From the NCBI GenBank assembly GCA_900208305.1, contig OAPG01000014.1, forward strand, positions 1-64,000: a stretch of 64,000 bases of DNA, written 5' to 3'. Below the pieces are notes generated by a model. The model saw only the letters and a program-made list of their open reading frames with translations, was not told the origin of the DNA and did not search any database. The DNA is from Melanopsichium pennsylvanicum (taxonomy: Eukaryota > Basidiomycota > Ustilaginomycetes > Ustilaginales). Each line of letters starts with the position of its first letter. Within the stretch, counting starts at the first letter, position 1. Shown here one piece after another: positions 9,661 through 20,732 of this stretch. The translations under genes and the position numbers were made by a program.

Positions 9661-12027
9661 GTGTAACAAGGCTCCTAAAAGTTCTACGCTTCGTCTAGCT
9701 CTTGTGTTGTAGCCTTAATGTAGTTGTTTTGGCCTTTATTGTACGGTATGTATTGCTCGTTATTTTCACTATTCCGCACGTTTGATAACCTATTGCTTGC
9801 TACGATCACAAGTTGTTTAGTGTGGCCGCGGTCTATGCCCGCCATCTTCCGGGGTCGATGGGTGTTGACTGCGGAGGCGTGCGACTACAATTTGATACCA
9901 AGATCAGGCGTGTCGGTGCGGCTGAAACACTGGCATGCTTCCTCGGGGGCTTATCAGAAGATGCACTTTGGGAAGAGGGGTAGGTAACAGTCTGCTGCAT
10001 TTAGCATCACATGTGCGGGACTTGGCCACACAATTAACATTGCACCACAATCAGACAAGCTGTGTCGAGTATTGTATATTACATGACAGTAGGTTGGCAC
10101 TATATATCAAACACACGCTGTTCGGCAGCTTCTGACAGACGGGCAAAATGGTGGTCATGCAAATGTTTGTGGGTACCCTCAGATAATCAAGACATCGGCC
10201 AGCATGTCATGTTTGCACAGGCTCAAACATTGATGATGGTCGAGATGTCGAAACTACGAACCAAGATGAGCGAGCAGGGCAGTCCACGATTGATAGGGTC
10301 CCAGTAATGGTGGCTTGTCAGAGGAGACACGGACTGTCAATGGAGTTGGCTCGGTGGAACCTTGGGAGCCGGGGTTAGTTGCAAGGCCTGTCAAAAAACT
10401 TATATATTAAAAAAAGGAAAGAAAAAAAAAGAAAAGAAAAAAGAAGAGGATCAAAGTACTCACTTTGTATGGCTTTTCCCTCTGTCTCTCTCTATCTCTC
10501 CTAGACGTAATTTACAGTAAATTACTTATTCTATACGACCCTGCATAAGGCCAACTTGAATCCTGTCTCTGATGAGGTGGTGACAGGGAGAGAGCCAAAG
10601 GGCAGAGGTTCGGTCTGCTTACTACACAGTGGGTCTGCTAACTACACAGTGGGTACCCAACAAGTATGCAGTAGTGACCCTTCCGAATTAGGACGGGCAG
10701 ATTGGCGTACCCCAAAGTTTCGAGGCGGAGAAAAGAGACTTCGGTGGGTTATTTCATTTGGGAAATAAAATAAAATAAAAAAAGAGCTACACGGAGGGTC
10801 AGAGGTAAAGGCATGCAGTGGCCTGGTTGGTGTGGTTTGTCGGAAAGACTTGCGTAACGGTGCTGGCTCGCGCTGCGATGTACAATGGCTACCTGCAACC
10901 GCTAAACATCTGCATGGTCTCATTAAGCCATTCAGGATGGAAGCGGGGCGAAGATTGCCAACGCAGTGCACTGCGATACTGAAAAATTTAAATTTACAAT
11001 ACTAAATAATTTTGTAACCTCGTGGCTTGTGATTGAGTCGAAGCAAAGGGACGCAATCAAGCGACCTTTGGCGTGACTATCCCATAACTAGCTGAGCTCG
11101 CCAACCGGACCCTCATCAGAGGTCTAAGACGGGAAATGTGGAAACCATTTCGGGCCCGTCGAATTACAACGTTCTAGAAAGGCACTACAAGTCTTTTTTT
11201 ACAAAATTGAGCTTAATTTGAATTCAAAAAATGACCAGGATTACAGGATTTCAAAAGAAAGGGAAAAAAAATGAAATAAAAAAAAGAGACTGGAAACAGA
11301 GAGAGGAGACCCATCTGCACCCTCCCAACCAGGCAATTCACCCTTCTTTGTCGTGCGTCAAGAGTCGGAAATATCAAGCAAGCTAAGGTGAATTTGGGTG
11401 CACTCTGAAAATCAGCCACTCAGTCACTCGACTCGTTCACAATATCACAGGCTTTTCGTCTGTGTCGCAAACGCTGTTTCCCATCCAAGCCCTATTCTTG
11501 CACTGCCTCTGGCTATAAGCTTAGCCTGCCACCCTCCCACACTTTCACCAAACAGAAGCGGAGCAACCGATCAGTATCAATAACTAGCTTAGAATTGCAA
11601 CTTGGCGTCTTTGTCATCAACACTCTCTCCATCGCTTTCTCTCATTCATCACCCATATCGCTCTTCAATCACATATTAGCAACAACACTCGCAATACGAT
11701 TTCTTGACTCTAGCCTCTTTCCGTAGCGTCGCTTGGTTCCGTCTCAACCAATCTGATACAACAGCATCCGATAGCCACCGATATCATTTCATCATCTTCA
11801 TTCGACATAGCTCAGCTCATAGCGCAATTCCGTACAGCTCGCCCTCCTTTCCACTTGACTTTGGCTGCTCCCATTCTGCACAATCTACCAGCCTTGGGAG
11901 CAAACGGCGTACATATTTTACGAGCAACATCAACTGCATCGAAAAACAATTTGCGATCGGTATCCATCACTAACATTCGGCATTTGCACTCAGCTCTACT
12001 CTCGCTATACCGATCCACCTTTTTGCC
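9661..12027 (+). other. Long intergenic region (2.4 kb) upstream of the MGA2-like gene
   Basis: No supported gene. It is AT-rich in the middle, with A-rich runs at about 10408-10447 and 11258-11287 and a near-perfect 20-bp tandem duplication at about 10616-10655 (TACACAGTGGGT repeated). The last 600 bp turn pyrimidine-rich (CTCTCTCC, TTTCTCTC), typical of a fungal promoter/leader, and lead into the ATG at 12028. A long regulatory region would fit a lipid-sensing transcription factor, but I see no specific operator. Confidence 0.55.
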
Positions 12028-15000
12028 ATGTCAACCAGCTTCGCTAGTGCTTCTCGACACACACAGTACAACGCTCATTCAGTCTCACAATCAACCTCTC
12101 CACCCAGCCTCACAACCACCAGCAGCCCCACTTCAAGCGATTCCACGGGCGACGACGAGGCCACGGCCAAGAGTCGCACGCGCTCATCTGCGTCTCACCA
12201 CCGTCAAGCACCACAATCAGCCGCAGTCCACGCCGACAACACCTCCGCCTTCTCCCCAAGCGTCTGGGGCCAACATCCTCAGTCTCTCATACCCGGTTTC
12301 GACGCTGCCCACCTTGACACCCATCAACACGTCAAGTCCGGAATTCAAGCTATGATTTTCGCAGGCTGGGACACCAATTTTACCAATTCGGGGGGCAGCG
12401 GCCAGGACCACGCAGATCTGTCCATGGACATGGATTCCACCTCCAGCACCGATTACGCCTTCTCACCTCTCTCAACGCAGTCTCCTGCCTCGTCTCACAA
12501 TGCCGCGACTAGCTTCTCTGTTGCGTCGCAGGCAATGACCCAAGACAGCCCAAGCGGGTCAGATAGCAAGACTGGATCAGTTCCTCGCGACTCAGCTCCC
12601 GTTGCTAACACCGCTAGCTTCGCCGGAAGTGGAGAAGATTCGGACGGCCACGTCACATGGACTGGCAAGACGAGCGACAACGATCAAGCCATGTTTGACT
12701 CCTTTGTTCAGTCAGGTTCGTTTGATTCGCCCGGCGTCAAGTCTGAGTCTGGCGCATCTCATGCACCTCAACTGAATAGCCTCAATAGCCACTCTTTTGC
12801 ATCCATGACCAGCCCAACATCCTCTTCAGCAGCCATGATGCCTCCTTCTGCATCATCCAAGGCCCCACGCGCTTCAAAAGCCAGCGCAAATGCGAGCGCC
12901 AGCGCATCTTCTTCTCGTCGCAACTCGGGCGAATCCTCCGACCCCAAAAAGCTCTCATGCGCTTCGTCTACAAGCCGCCGTACGGGCTCGCAGACTGCCG
13001 TGCATAGCAACAATCTGGATGCTGACCTTGGCTTCTCCGCCTTCGAGGTTGTGCGTCCTACCCGCGAAGGTCTCAAGGATCTTCAAGTGCACATTCACGG
13101 CGTGCCTATGCAAGGCGCCAAGTCTCGTGTCGAGACCCAAATTCGAATGAGGATCGAGCTCGTTCGTCCCAAGACTGTTCCTGCAGGCGGGTGGGAGCGC
13201 GTTGGTTCCTTCACGCATATCAAGCTGCCTCCACTCAGCGGCACCAAGCGCAAGTCGAAAAAGTATCAAAAGACCGACGTCCCTCCCGAAAAGACTCTTT
13301 TCGTGGATGCCACCGTTGTCAATGCAACACCGCCCCACGATCGCGTTTTTGTGTGCAAAGGCTGCCGTCAACGAGAGCGTAAGCGTGCCCACCGTAAGAA
13401 GGATCCCAAAACACCTCTCGAAAGCCAGCCTACGGATGAAGAGATGAAGAGCTTCGGCATCGATCCTTCGGCCGCAGATGCAGTGGAGAGAGCTCAGGCG
13501 CGTATGGAGGAAGAAGAGAAGAAGCGCGTTGTTCTCTTCAACTGCGGTGACTTTGTCGATTTTGAGGATGGCGAAGCTGTCTTGCCCACCCGAATCACAT
13601 GCTACTGCCGTCATCACAAGGAAAAGGTCGGTTTCTGCGTCATCTTCACCATGCGAGACTGGCAAGGACGTTTGATCGCTACTGGGTCCACTCCGCCCAT
13701 CATGATCACCGATGACCACAAGTCGATGGGTATTGCTGCACAGGCTGCCCAGGCTGCTGCTGCCGGTGCTGCCTCGTACGCCCTTTCACCCTCGGCCCCA
13801 GCATCTCTTGGTGTTGTAAAGCAGGTCAACGGCACAAGTCCTCGTAACCCGCCTACGCACAGCACAGACGACCAAAGCACTGTCGCTTCCATTAGTGGAA
13901 GCGCTACACCAAATGACTCCGCCAGCACCGAGGTTCCATCCAAGCAGAGGAAAGAGCGCTCCAAGCCCTACGACGGTAACCGACGTCGTCGCAACACTTC
14001 GTGTAAGGATCTCAACATGACTCCCTACTCTGGAACCGGCCAGAACACTCCGTCCATATCTGCTACCTCGCCTGCCGTTGTGGGCAACAAAGGAGTGGAC
14101 TTTAGCCAGAATGACTTTTGGAATGCGTTTACCACCGCTGGAACTGCCATGAACGGGCTTGGCAGAAGCAACAGCACAAGCACGGGCACCAAGACACCCG
14201 GCGATGCTTCGAGCGTGGGCGGGTCTCCAACGCCTGCTGGCATGGTCGGTGCTAGCCCCGCGCAGCCGATACAGCAACCCAACGGTATTCCACAGCAACC
14301 TCTGCAGCTGCCTCAGACGCCAGCGCAGATGCAAGCTCAGCTCGCCCAAGGCTCCTTGTCTCCAACAACGCTGCAGACTGACCTTGCTAGCTTGCCCAAC
14401 TTTGATCTCGAGCAATTCTTCCGCAATGCCCAGGCAGGCGTATCGAGCGGCGTCGACTTTGCCCAGCTCATGGCAATGGCTGCGGCTGCCGCTCTTCCCC
14501 CCCATCTTCGACCCAACTCCCAGCCTCCTGGTTCAGTACCTAGTAACTCGAACTTTGCACAGGTTTCGCCTCCTTCGCAGAACCATAACAACATTGAGCA
14601 AGCACCGGCGCCGAGAATTTCCAAGCTCATCCCTGGCGAGGGTCCTACTAGTGGCGGCATCGAAGTCACGGTGCTCGGCGAGAACTTTATCGAAGGAGTC
14701 AACTGCGTCTTTGGTGATGTCCCGGCTGCAAACACCAAGGTGTGGGCAAGTAATACGCTTGTATGTCTCTTGCCGCCAAGCTCGAGTCCCGGCCCTGTCG
14801 TGGTCAGCATCAAGAGTCCTGCCCAGACCGTTCAGCCGCCTCCAATTAATGGGCCATTGCAGCTCTTCACCTACATCGACACGACCGACCGCGCCCTCAT
14901 GGAATTGGCGCTCCAAGTTGTTGGCTTGCAAATGACCGGCCAAATGCGCTCTGCTCGCGAGGTCGCCATGCGAGTTGTCGGTTCCGGTGGCAGTCAACAG

Positions 15001-16701
15001 CGCGGCATGCCTGCGGCCTTCAACGGTGGCGCTGGCGGCGCAGTGGGCCATGCACAGGCTCGCGACGCCATTGCTGGTCTCTTCACAAATCGATCGCAGA
15101 GCTCCAACTTCCAGGACACCCTGATCAAATTCCTCTCCTTGCTCGACGAAGACGTCAGTGACATCGAGCGCGCGCAGTCACGAAGCGATGCAATTCGTCT
15201 TGCCAACAAGCAGGGCCACACTTTGCTCCACTTGGCCACTCTTATGGGCTTCCACCGCCTGGTCGAAGCTCTCATCATTCGAGGATGCCCGCTCGATGCT
15301 CGCGACCGCAACGGTGTGACTGCTCTTCACTTTGCCGCCATCCAGGGTCGAGTCACCATTGCCCGTATGCTGCTCAGAGCTGGCGCGCGCGACGATGTTG
15401 CCGAGTTAAACGGTCTCTATGCCATCGACCTGGCCCGCAATCACGACCAGGTCGACGTGGAGATGATCCTCGACAACACCTCACGGACGGGTCACTGGCA
15501 GACGCGTCGCCTCACTTCGCATGCAGTCTCGAGCCTCTGCGACCAGGATGACGAAGATCTCGTTTCTGACGAGCTCAGCACCGAGGCCAGCCAGTCTGAC
15601 GTGGACGAGGACAATGTAAGCACCAGCTTCGACGAGTACAGTGATGACACTTGTTCCGTTAGCGGTGACGAGGGCGAGGGCCGGGACGGCGTTCGTCGCT
15701 CCGTCGCTTTGGATGCTGCAGATGACACCGAGGCTCGACAGGCTCTTGCAGAGCTGTCGTCTCCCATGATCGACGAGAAAGCTGCCCTCAAAGCGGCTGA
15801 TGCACGCCTCGTTGAGGAGTCTATCAACAAGTCGGTCGACCAGAAGGATGTCCCGATCATTTCCGATCGAGACGCAGCCGTGAACAAGTCGTGGCTGTCC
15901 AAGGCAGGCGACACGAGTGTAGATTGGATGAACCGTGCCTTCTTGCCTCAGACGGTGGCACACAAGTTTGCACAGCTTCATATGCCCGCGATGCCCACCA
16001 TGCCCGCTATCAACGTCTTCCACCTCCAGACTCCTGCTTTCATGCCGTGGTCCGGCGCGCAGCGTGGTGATCAGGTCCATGAGCAAGGCGCAAGCCTCGC
16101 CGAGATTGGCGACGACAAGGACAAGACGCGATCGAAAGACGTTCCTGCCTCGCAAAACTGGGAGCAGGACGAGCGTGGACGTCTCCTCAAATTGTGGAAG
16201 AACATCGTCGAGGAAGGCGCTTGGAGCCTCAACCCTTTGTGTTCGCCTCCGCCTGCCTATGAGTCAGTCACTGCTGTTGAGGGTCACATTACCGCTTCAC
16301 TCGCTGCGTCCGAAGCCTCTTCCACGCCCACTGCATCCGGGAACATGTCGGAGGCAAGCACGCCGCTCGCCGGTCCATCCCGCAGATCTTCTTCTCGACG
16401 CCGCCCAACTCATGCCGTCGAAAGCTCTGCAGCATCAACCTCCACAGCTGTCAAGGCGACCACCAGCACCAGCAGCATGGGCAAGGCACCAGCGCACGGC
16501 GCGTCCACCACACTCGCTCGTCGACGCAAGGGCCAACTGCAACTGCGTGACGATGCAATGCTGGTTTGGTTCTGGATCCCTGTTCTGCTCGTTGCCGCCG
16601 TGGTGCTCCTCTTCTCCAAGAGCTCGAGCATCTTCAGCTACGCCGATTTGATGAGCTACCTCGATCTGCCTGCTGTTGGCAGAAATGGCCGAGACGCATG
16701 A
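12028..16701 (+). CDS. MGA2: Mga2/Spt23-type ER-membrane-tethered transcription factor
   Basis: A 1557-residue protein with the Mga2/Spt23 architecture. Residues 1-340 are a Ser/Thr-rich N-terminus. A conserved Mga2/Spt23 N-terminal domain spans about 340-560 (LQVHIHGVPMQGAKSR, then Cys-containing FVCKGCRQRERKRAHRKK and CYCRHHKEKVGFC). A Gln/Ser-rich linker follows, then an IPT/TIG fold at about 861-945 (ISKLIPGEGPTSGGIEVTVLG). Two ankyrin repeats lie at about 1059-1130 (GHTLLHLATLMG, GVTALHFAAIQG), followed by an acidic stretch. One hydrophobic segment near 1511-1530 (VWFWIPVLLVAAVVLLF) comes just before the C-terminus. In yeast such factors are held in the ER membrane, released by ubiquitin/proteasome processing when lipids are too saturated, and activate the OLE1 delta-9 desaturase. 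The tail anchor and IPT+ANK order support the same mechanism here. Confidence 0.9.
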   Translation: MSTSFASASRHTQYNAHSVSQSTSPPSLTTTSSPTSSDSTGDDEATAKSRTRSSASHHRQAPQSAAVHADNTSAFSPSVWGQHPQSLIPGFDAAHLDTHQHVKSGIQAMIFAGWDTNFTNSGGSGQDHADLSMDMDSTSSTDYAFSPLSTQSPASSHNAATSFSVASQAMTQDSPSGSDSKTGSVPRDSAPVANTASFAGSGEDSDGHVTWTGKTSDNDQAMFDSFVQSGSFDSPGVKSESGASHAPQLNSLNSHSFASMTSPTSSSAAMMPPSASSKAPRASKASANASASASSSRRNSGESSDPKKLSCASSTSRRTGSQTAVHSNNLDADLGFSAFEVVRPTREGLKDLQVHIHGVPMQGAKSRVETQIRMRIELVRPKTVPAGGWERVGSFTHIKLPPLSGTKRKSKKYQKTDVPPEKTLFVDATVVNATPPHDRVFVCKGCRQRERKRAHRKKDPKTPLESQPTDEEMKSFGIDPSAADAVERAQARMEEEEKKRVVLFNCGDFVDFEDGEAVLPTRITCYCRHHKEKVGFCVIFTMRDWQGRLIATGSTPPIMITDDHKSMGIAAQAAQAAAAGAASYALSPSAPASLGVVKQVNGTSPRNPPTHSTDDQSTVASISGSATPNDSASTEVPSKQRKERSKPYDGNRRRRNTSCKDLNMTPYSGTGQNTPSISATSPAVVGNKGVDFSQNDFWNAFTTAGTAMNGLGRSNSTSTGTKTPGDASSVGGSPTPAGMVGASPAQPIQQPNGIPQQPLQLPQTPAQMQAQLAQGSLSPTTLQTDLASLPNFDLEQFFRNAQAGVSSGVDFAQLMAMAAAAALPPHLRPNSQPPGSVPSNSNFAQVSPPSQNHNNIEQAPAPRISKLIPGEGPTSGGIEVTVLGENFIEGVNCVFGDVPAANTKVWASNTLVCLLPPSSSPGPVVVSIKSPAQTVQPPPINGPLQLFTYIDTTDRALMELALQVVGLQMTGQMRSAREVAMRVVGSGGSQQRGMPAAFNGGAGGAVGHAQARDAIAGLFTNRSQSSNFQDTLIKFLSLLDEDVSDIERAQSRSDAIRLANKQGHTLLHLATLMGFHRLVEALIIRGCPLDARDRNGVTALHFAAIQGRVTIARMLLRAGARDDVAELNGLYAIDLARNHDQVDVEMILDNTSRTGHWQTRRLTSHAVSSLCDQDDEDLVSDELSTEASQSDVDEDNVSTSFDEYSDDTCSVSGDEGEGRDGVRRSVALDAADDTEARQALAELSSPMIDEKAALKAADARLVEESINKSVDQKDVPIISDRDAAVNKSWLSKAGDTSVDWMNRAFLPQTVAHKFAQLHMPAMPTMPAINVFHLQTPAFMPWSGAQRGDQVHEQGASLAEIGDDKDKTRSKDVPASQNWEQDERGRLLKLWKNIVEEGAWSLNPLCSPPPAYESVTAVEGHITASLAASEASSTPTASGNMSEASTPLAGPSRRSSSRRRPTHAVESSAASTSTAVKATTSTSSMGKAPAHGASTTLARRRKGQLQLRDDAMLVWFWIPVLLVAAVVLLFSKSSSIFSYADLMSYLDLPAVGRNGRDA

Positions 16702-17209
16702 TTTCTCGTTCTTTGTCTCGTTTCTGTCTCTTAACTGGCAGAGCATTCTCTTGCTTCATCTGATACCGGCACAGAAGCCTGCCATTTGTGTGATTTTCAC
16801 GCTCCCTCTGTACCACCTCGTTTTGCGATTCGTTATTCTCACTCTTGTAGTTTTGGTCACTCGATCGATGGATATAAATCCATGATTCGCTCACGTACTT
16901 GGTCGACGCCAATCCGTTGCTCAAAAGTGTGGTCATCACGTCCACGTTCATCCCTTGAGGCTGCCGCCAAGTCTTGGCTTCTCGCGCTCAATGCCTTGGA
17001 ACCCATTTTTACTCGGTTTGCCACACGAAACAAGGATTAGATGCGGACGAGCATCCGTTAGATGTATAAAATCTTACAAGAAGTGATGTCGCGAGAGCAA
17101 TTATTGGGTCACAAATCAGACGAGGAATGCAGGCTGAGGTGAAAAGACGGGAAGACGGATGTATAGTAATTTACGAGCGATGAGGGTGAGAGTGTTGTCG
17201 CAGTACTCT
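16702..17209. other. Convergent 3' intergenic spacer
   Basis: About 500 bp between the MGA2-like gene (plus) and the hydroxylase gene (minus), two tail-to-tail genes. No gene, repeat or RNA is recognisable; it should hold both 3' UTRs. Confidence 0.6.
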
Positions 17210-18304
17210 CTACCACTGAGGGAACCAGACCTTGTCGGATCTGTCGATGAGATGATCGAGCATCTCGACCCTCGGCATGACCGTTCCAAAGAGTCGATCA
17301 AAGATCCTTGTCTGCTTTCCATAATTTCCCGAAGTCTTCCAACCGTTGGAGTGATGCAGATCATGATCTTCGACGATGATGTCGACCTTCAACTTTGCCA
17401 TTGGGAGCATGTCAAACGCAGGTGATGTACCAGCGACACGAACACCAGAGTGACCCAGCAGTTCGAGAAGCTCAACATACGTCCAGCACAGCATCCAGTC
17501 GTAGAAACCCATCGGAAGGACCGTCTTGACAGTCAGATACGCCAGTAATGGAATCACGAGCACATCTCCCCACTCTTGAACAGTGTCGGCGTAGAGTGCA
17601 AGCACGGATGTGGGAAGCTTTGCGGTGTGATGAGTTCGATGGAATTTCCAAAGCGAGTCGGATTCGTGCATCGCTCGGTGGTACCAGTAGAACCAAAAGT
17701 CGACAGCGATGCTAAAAGCAGGGATGAGAAAGGGAAGCCATAGAGACAGCGACATTGGTGCATCTCTATCATAAGTGACCAACGTCGCTGCCACCGGGCG
17801 AAGGAAGCCAGTCATGGCAAGCGATCGCATCACCTCGCCAACGCGATGGTCGGGGATCCCATCTCGATTCTTGTTCGGTTGAAGGTAGCCAACATTTTCA
17901 GATACCCTACGAATGCTGTGCAGGACGCTGATGCCATACAGCGATGTATAGGTTCCCCAGTAGAACATGTTGACGAGCTTTGACCAATTGTGGCCAGTGT
18001 ACTGAACGTAAGCATACTGGATGGCAAAGGCAATGCTGAAGCGGATCCAGATGAATATATGGCCCGAAAAATTATCCCATACGGGAATAGGATCGTTCTT
18101 GTCGTGGATGACCGTCTTGGAATTAGGCGGGAGAGGATCGATGGCGAGGAGGTGGATCAGCCAGTGAAAAAATCCCCATGATGACTTGTTCTCGGAACGG
18201 TGCCAAGTAGACTTGAGAGGTCCTTGAGATGGTCGGATTGGTTGCTGTTCTAGCGACTTGCTGTTGCCATTGGGCGCTGCGGCAGTGTGGTCAGTGCTGG
18301 TCAT
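17210..18304 (-). CDS. Fatty acid hydroxylase/sterol desaturase superfamily membrane enzyme
   Basis: A 364-residue di-iron membrane oxygenase of the ERG3/SUR2/ERG25 superfamily. The frame extends to a TTG at 18319; the first ATG is at 18304. Histidine boxes are visible: HRAMH at 209-213, HRTHH at 222-226 and HDLHH at 314-318. The C-terminal signature NYGKQTRIFDRLFGT is typical of the superfamily. Hydrophobic stretches (for example FSIAFAIQYAYVQYTG and LPFLIPAFSIAVDFWFYWY) fit several ER membrane spans. The substrate (sterol, sphingoid base or fatty acid) cannot be decided from the motifs. It is convergent with MGA2, itself a predicted regulator of lipid desaturation, though neighbours in a fungus need not share a pathway. 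Confidence 0.88.
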   Translation of the reverse strand: MTSTDHTAAAPNGNSKSLEQQPIRPSQGPLKSTWHRSENKSSWGFFHWLIHLLAIDPLPPNSKTVIHDKNDPIPVWDNFSGHIFIWIRFSIAFAIQYAYVQYTGHNWSKLVNMFYWGTYTSLYGISVLHSIRRVSENVGYLQPNKNRDGIPDHRVGEVMRSLAMTGFLRPVAATLVTYDRDAPMSLSLWLPFLIPAFSIAVDFWFYWYHRAMHESDSLWKFHRTHHTAKLPTSVLALYADTVQEWGDVLVIPLLAYLTVKTVLPMGFYDWMLCWTYVELLELLGHSGVRVAGTSPAFDMLPMAKLKVDIIVEDHDLHHSNGWKTSGNYGKQTRIFDRLFGTVMPRVEMLDHLIDRSDKVWFPQW

Positions 18305-20732
18305 GATGTCGATGTGCAAAGTTGTACAAGATACAGCGACTCGACGAGCAGATTGGGTGGCGACGAGGACGGAAAATTTCCAAGCATGGTTGGCTCTTTA
18401 AAACCACATTGTTCTGTCCGAAAAATCATCGTTGCAACTTACCCTCAATCAAGGCTGTCACTATGCTATGGAACACCCTTTATTGGCCAGACGCAGCCGA
18501 GACATCTTGACAGACTAGACAAGAAATGAAAAACAGTTACAGTAGTATCTCTTCTTTGACAGCAGCGGTTATGGCGTGTACTTAGCGCGTGAAATGCAAC
18601 CCTGTCCGAAAACTTTGACAAGAGCTGACCGCGCGAGCTACATGTTGCCGCAGGAGAAGTCGGGGTTGTAAGTCACTGCGTTTCGCAACACTGTGGCTTT
18701 CAGCAGCTGCTAAAAAATTGTCGATGCTTCGTTTCCCGCAACACTTGATGTGTTGTGTGCACTCGATTGATTGACAGCTTGCGACAATGTGGCTTGCATT
18801 GTGTACCGTAATAGAGCATGCCTTTTTTACCTTTGCCGTTAGACGTCTGATTCATGACACTTGCCGCGGTGAAAGCCTTCTGGGTGTGCAAGACTGCCGA
18901 GCTTTTAGAGGCATGCAGCACTCGCCTCGGCAAAAAATTCGACACAATAATCAAGGTTTCCGTATATGGTGTGCTCGTCGTCAAGTTGCACGACGTCGAT
19001 TCCAGTCTGTTGGGTCGTTGCGAGAAGAGTGCACCTGCTCTCACACACACTTTTCCGCGCTGCCAATTGAGTTTAAGCCGCTTCACAGCGCCACCGAGAT
19101 CATGGCACGATGGCGGTGATCACCGCCGGAGCTAGGTCGTATCTATTGACTTGGAATCGCGAGCATTATGGCATCGTGACCCTGTTCTGTTTTTGAGCTG
19201 CAGAGCGTGAGCGACGACATGTCTCGAGCTGCACAGACTGAGCCGCGCCGTTGCAATGCGCTAAACAGAAGGAATTCAAATAAATCATGAGATTCGGCGC
19301 ACAAAATGGGCTCTTGACTGGAGAATTATTAGCGGGGGCTACAACATATTTCCATAGTGCGCTCCCACATTGCTGTTTGTACAAAGCCCTCTACAGCCGA
19401 AGTCAGCTTATCGCTACCCATTCAAAGCTTTCAACCTTATTGTCGTCCATCGGCATGATTGTTCACGTGCATCATCAATGACTACGATAGCCAGTCGCTC
19501 TTTTGCGAAAGCAAACTCTTGCCACACTGCTCTATGCTATGACAACATGTTCTTATGCCGCAGTCGCACTTTTCTTTTTCAACTCTGCAAACATTGCAAA
19601 AACCTCCGATATCTTGGTGCCTGTCTTGCTGTTGCACAATAGAGCTCACAATTTTGCAAGCGTTTAAAATTGGATACACTGGCTGATATACTGTTGAGGT
19701 ACCACTATTTCGGTCACTCTTGTTTCACCGTATCTGTTTCAACAGTGTATCAACGTTCACCAATCAGCTTAGAGCCGATGTGGGACAGCAGTAGAACAGG
19801 CCACGACATCACCTGTATCAATGAAGCAACAGCATGTGGCACACAAATAACGCGTGGGCTCTACCCCAACTCTTAAATCATATCTTTCCATCATCTATCT
19901 GCAGAATAACACATCCACTAACATTCATACAACATCATGGAGAATCGACGTGTGTGTCAAGACGCAGCCGACCGCATTTCACTCGCAAACGACGTCCTAA
20001 AAACATGGAAGCAGCACACGCGCACGGCTCAAGACTCGGCGCGACCCAACCCCGTGCTTCTGCAGCTTGTCCGACGTAGCAGCAATCGCAACCGTCGAGC
20101 CATCGATCGGTGCAACTTTGTCGGCACATCCAAGGAAACGGATGCCCATCTCGTATCGAGTCATTTCAGATGACGAATCGATCAAAAGTTGCAAAGAGAG
20201 TACAAATAGTGGTAACGGTAACATGTCGAAAAGGAGCCAAAAAGGGCGAGATAGTCGTGCAGAAGGCAAATCTTGGTGGATCATATAGGCAAGCGAGCAC
20301 TCGTGAGATGCAAAAGTGGGGCGCGGTTGACAAAATAGCGCAAGAAGGACGAACGAGGTCGCATCTTTCGGATGTGCGGAAGAGCGGAAAAGACGGCGAC
20401 TGCATACGTGATGCTGGTACTAAAACGTGAGTCCCTCGGACCCGACTAAAAGCGGCTTGAGAGATTGCCGTCCCGGGATAATGGCAAATTCCCTTGTCTA
20501 TAGCGTCGGCGCTCGAGGTACGTGTCGAGAACCGACGTGCAAATCTCTTCCTTTCAGGCAATGAGCTGTCCGAGAAGCGACACTGGCTCGGCGACCGTAC
20601 TAACCTTGTTCACACTCTTGTACGTCTAGCAGACCGAGCTCAGCCCTTGACATTGCTGCTCTGGACCATTAGGAATCCGAGGCGACCTGTTTACACCACT
20701 GCTCGCCAAACACGGAAATCGGTGCATCCCGT
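18305..20732. other. Intergenic region (2.4 kb) with a possible unresolved spliced gene
   Basis: No family is recognisable. The stretch 18305-19930 holds only short frames on both strands without homology clues, plus the hydroxylase promoter. Between 19937 and about 20630 there are signs of a small spliced gene, listed separately. No transposon or RNA gene is evident. Confidence 0.5.
19937..20632 (+). other. Possible multi-exon gene of unknown function
   Basis: An ATG at 19937 in good context (ATCATGG) opens a 78-codon frame (MENRRVCQDAADRISLANDV...). Downstream an overlapping frame reads PISYRVISDDESIK and could splice at GTAAC (about 20215-20222) to an acceptor at about 20289 (CATATAG). 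Then comes a donor GTGAGT at 20427, a possible 14-nt microexon bounded by TCTATAG and GTACGT (about 20504-20517), and an acceptor CTTTCAG near 20558. The splice signals are good individually, but the frame change between the first two blocks is not resolved and no domain is recognised. It could also be chance signals in non-coding DNA. Confidence 0.25.
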
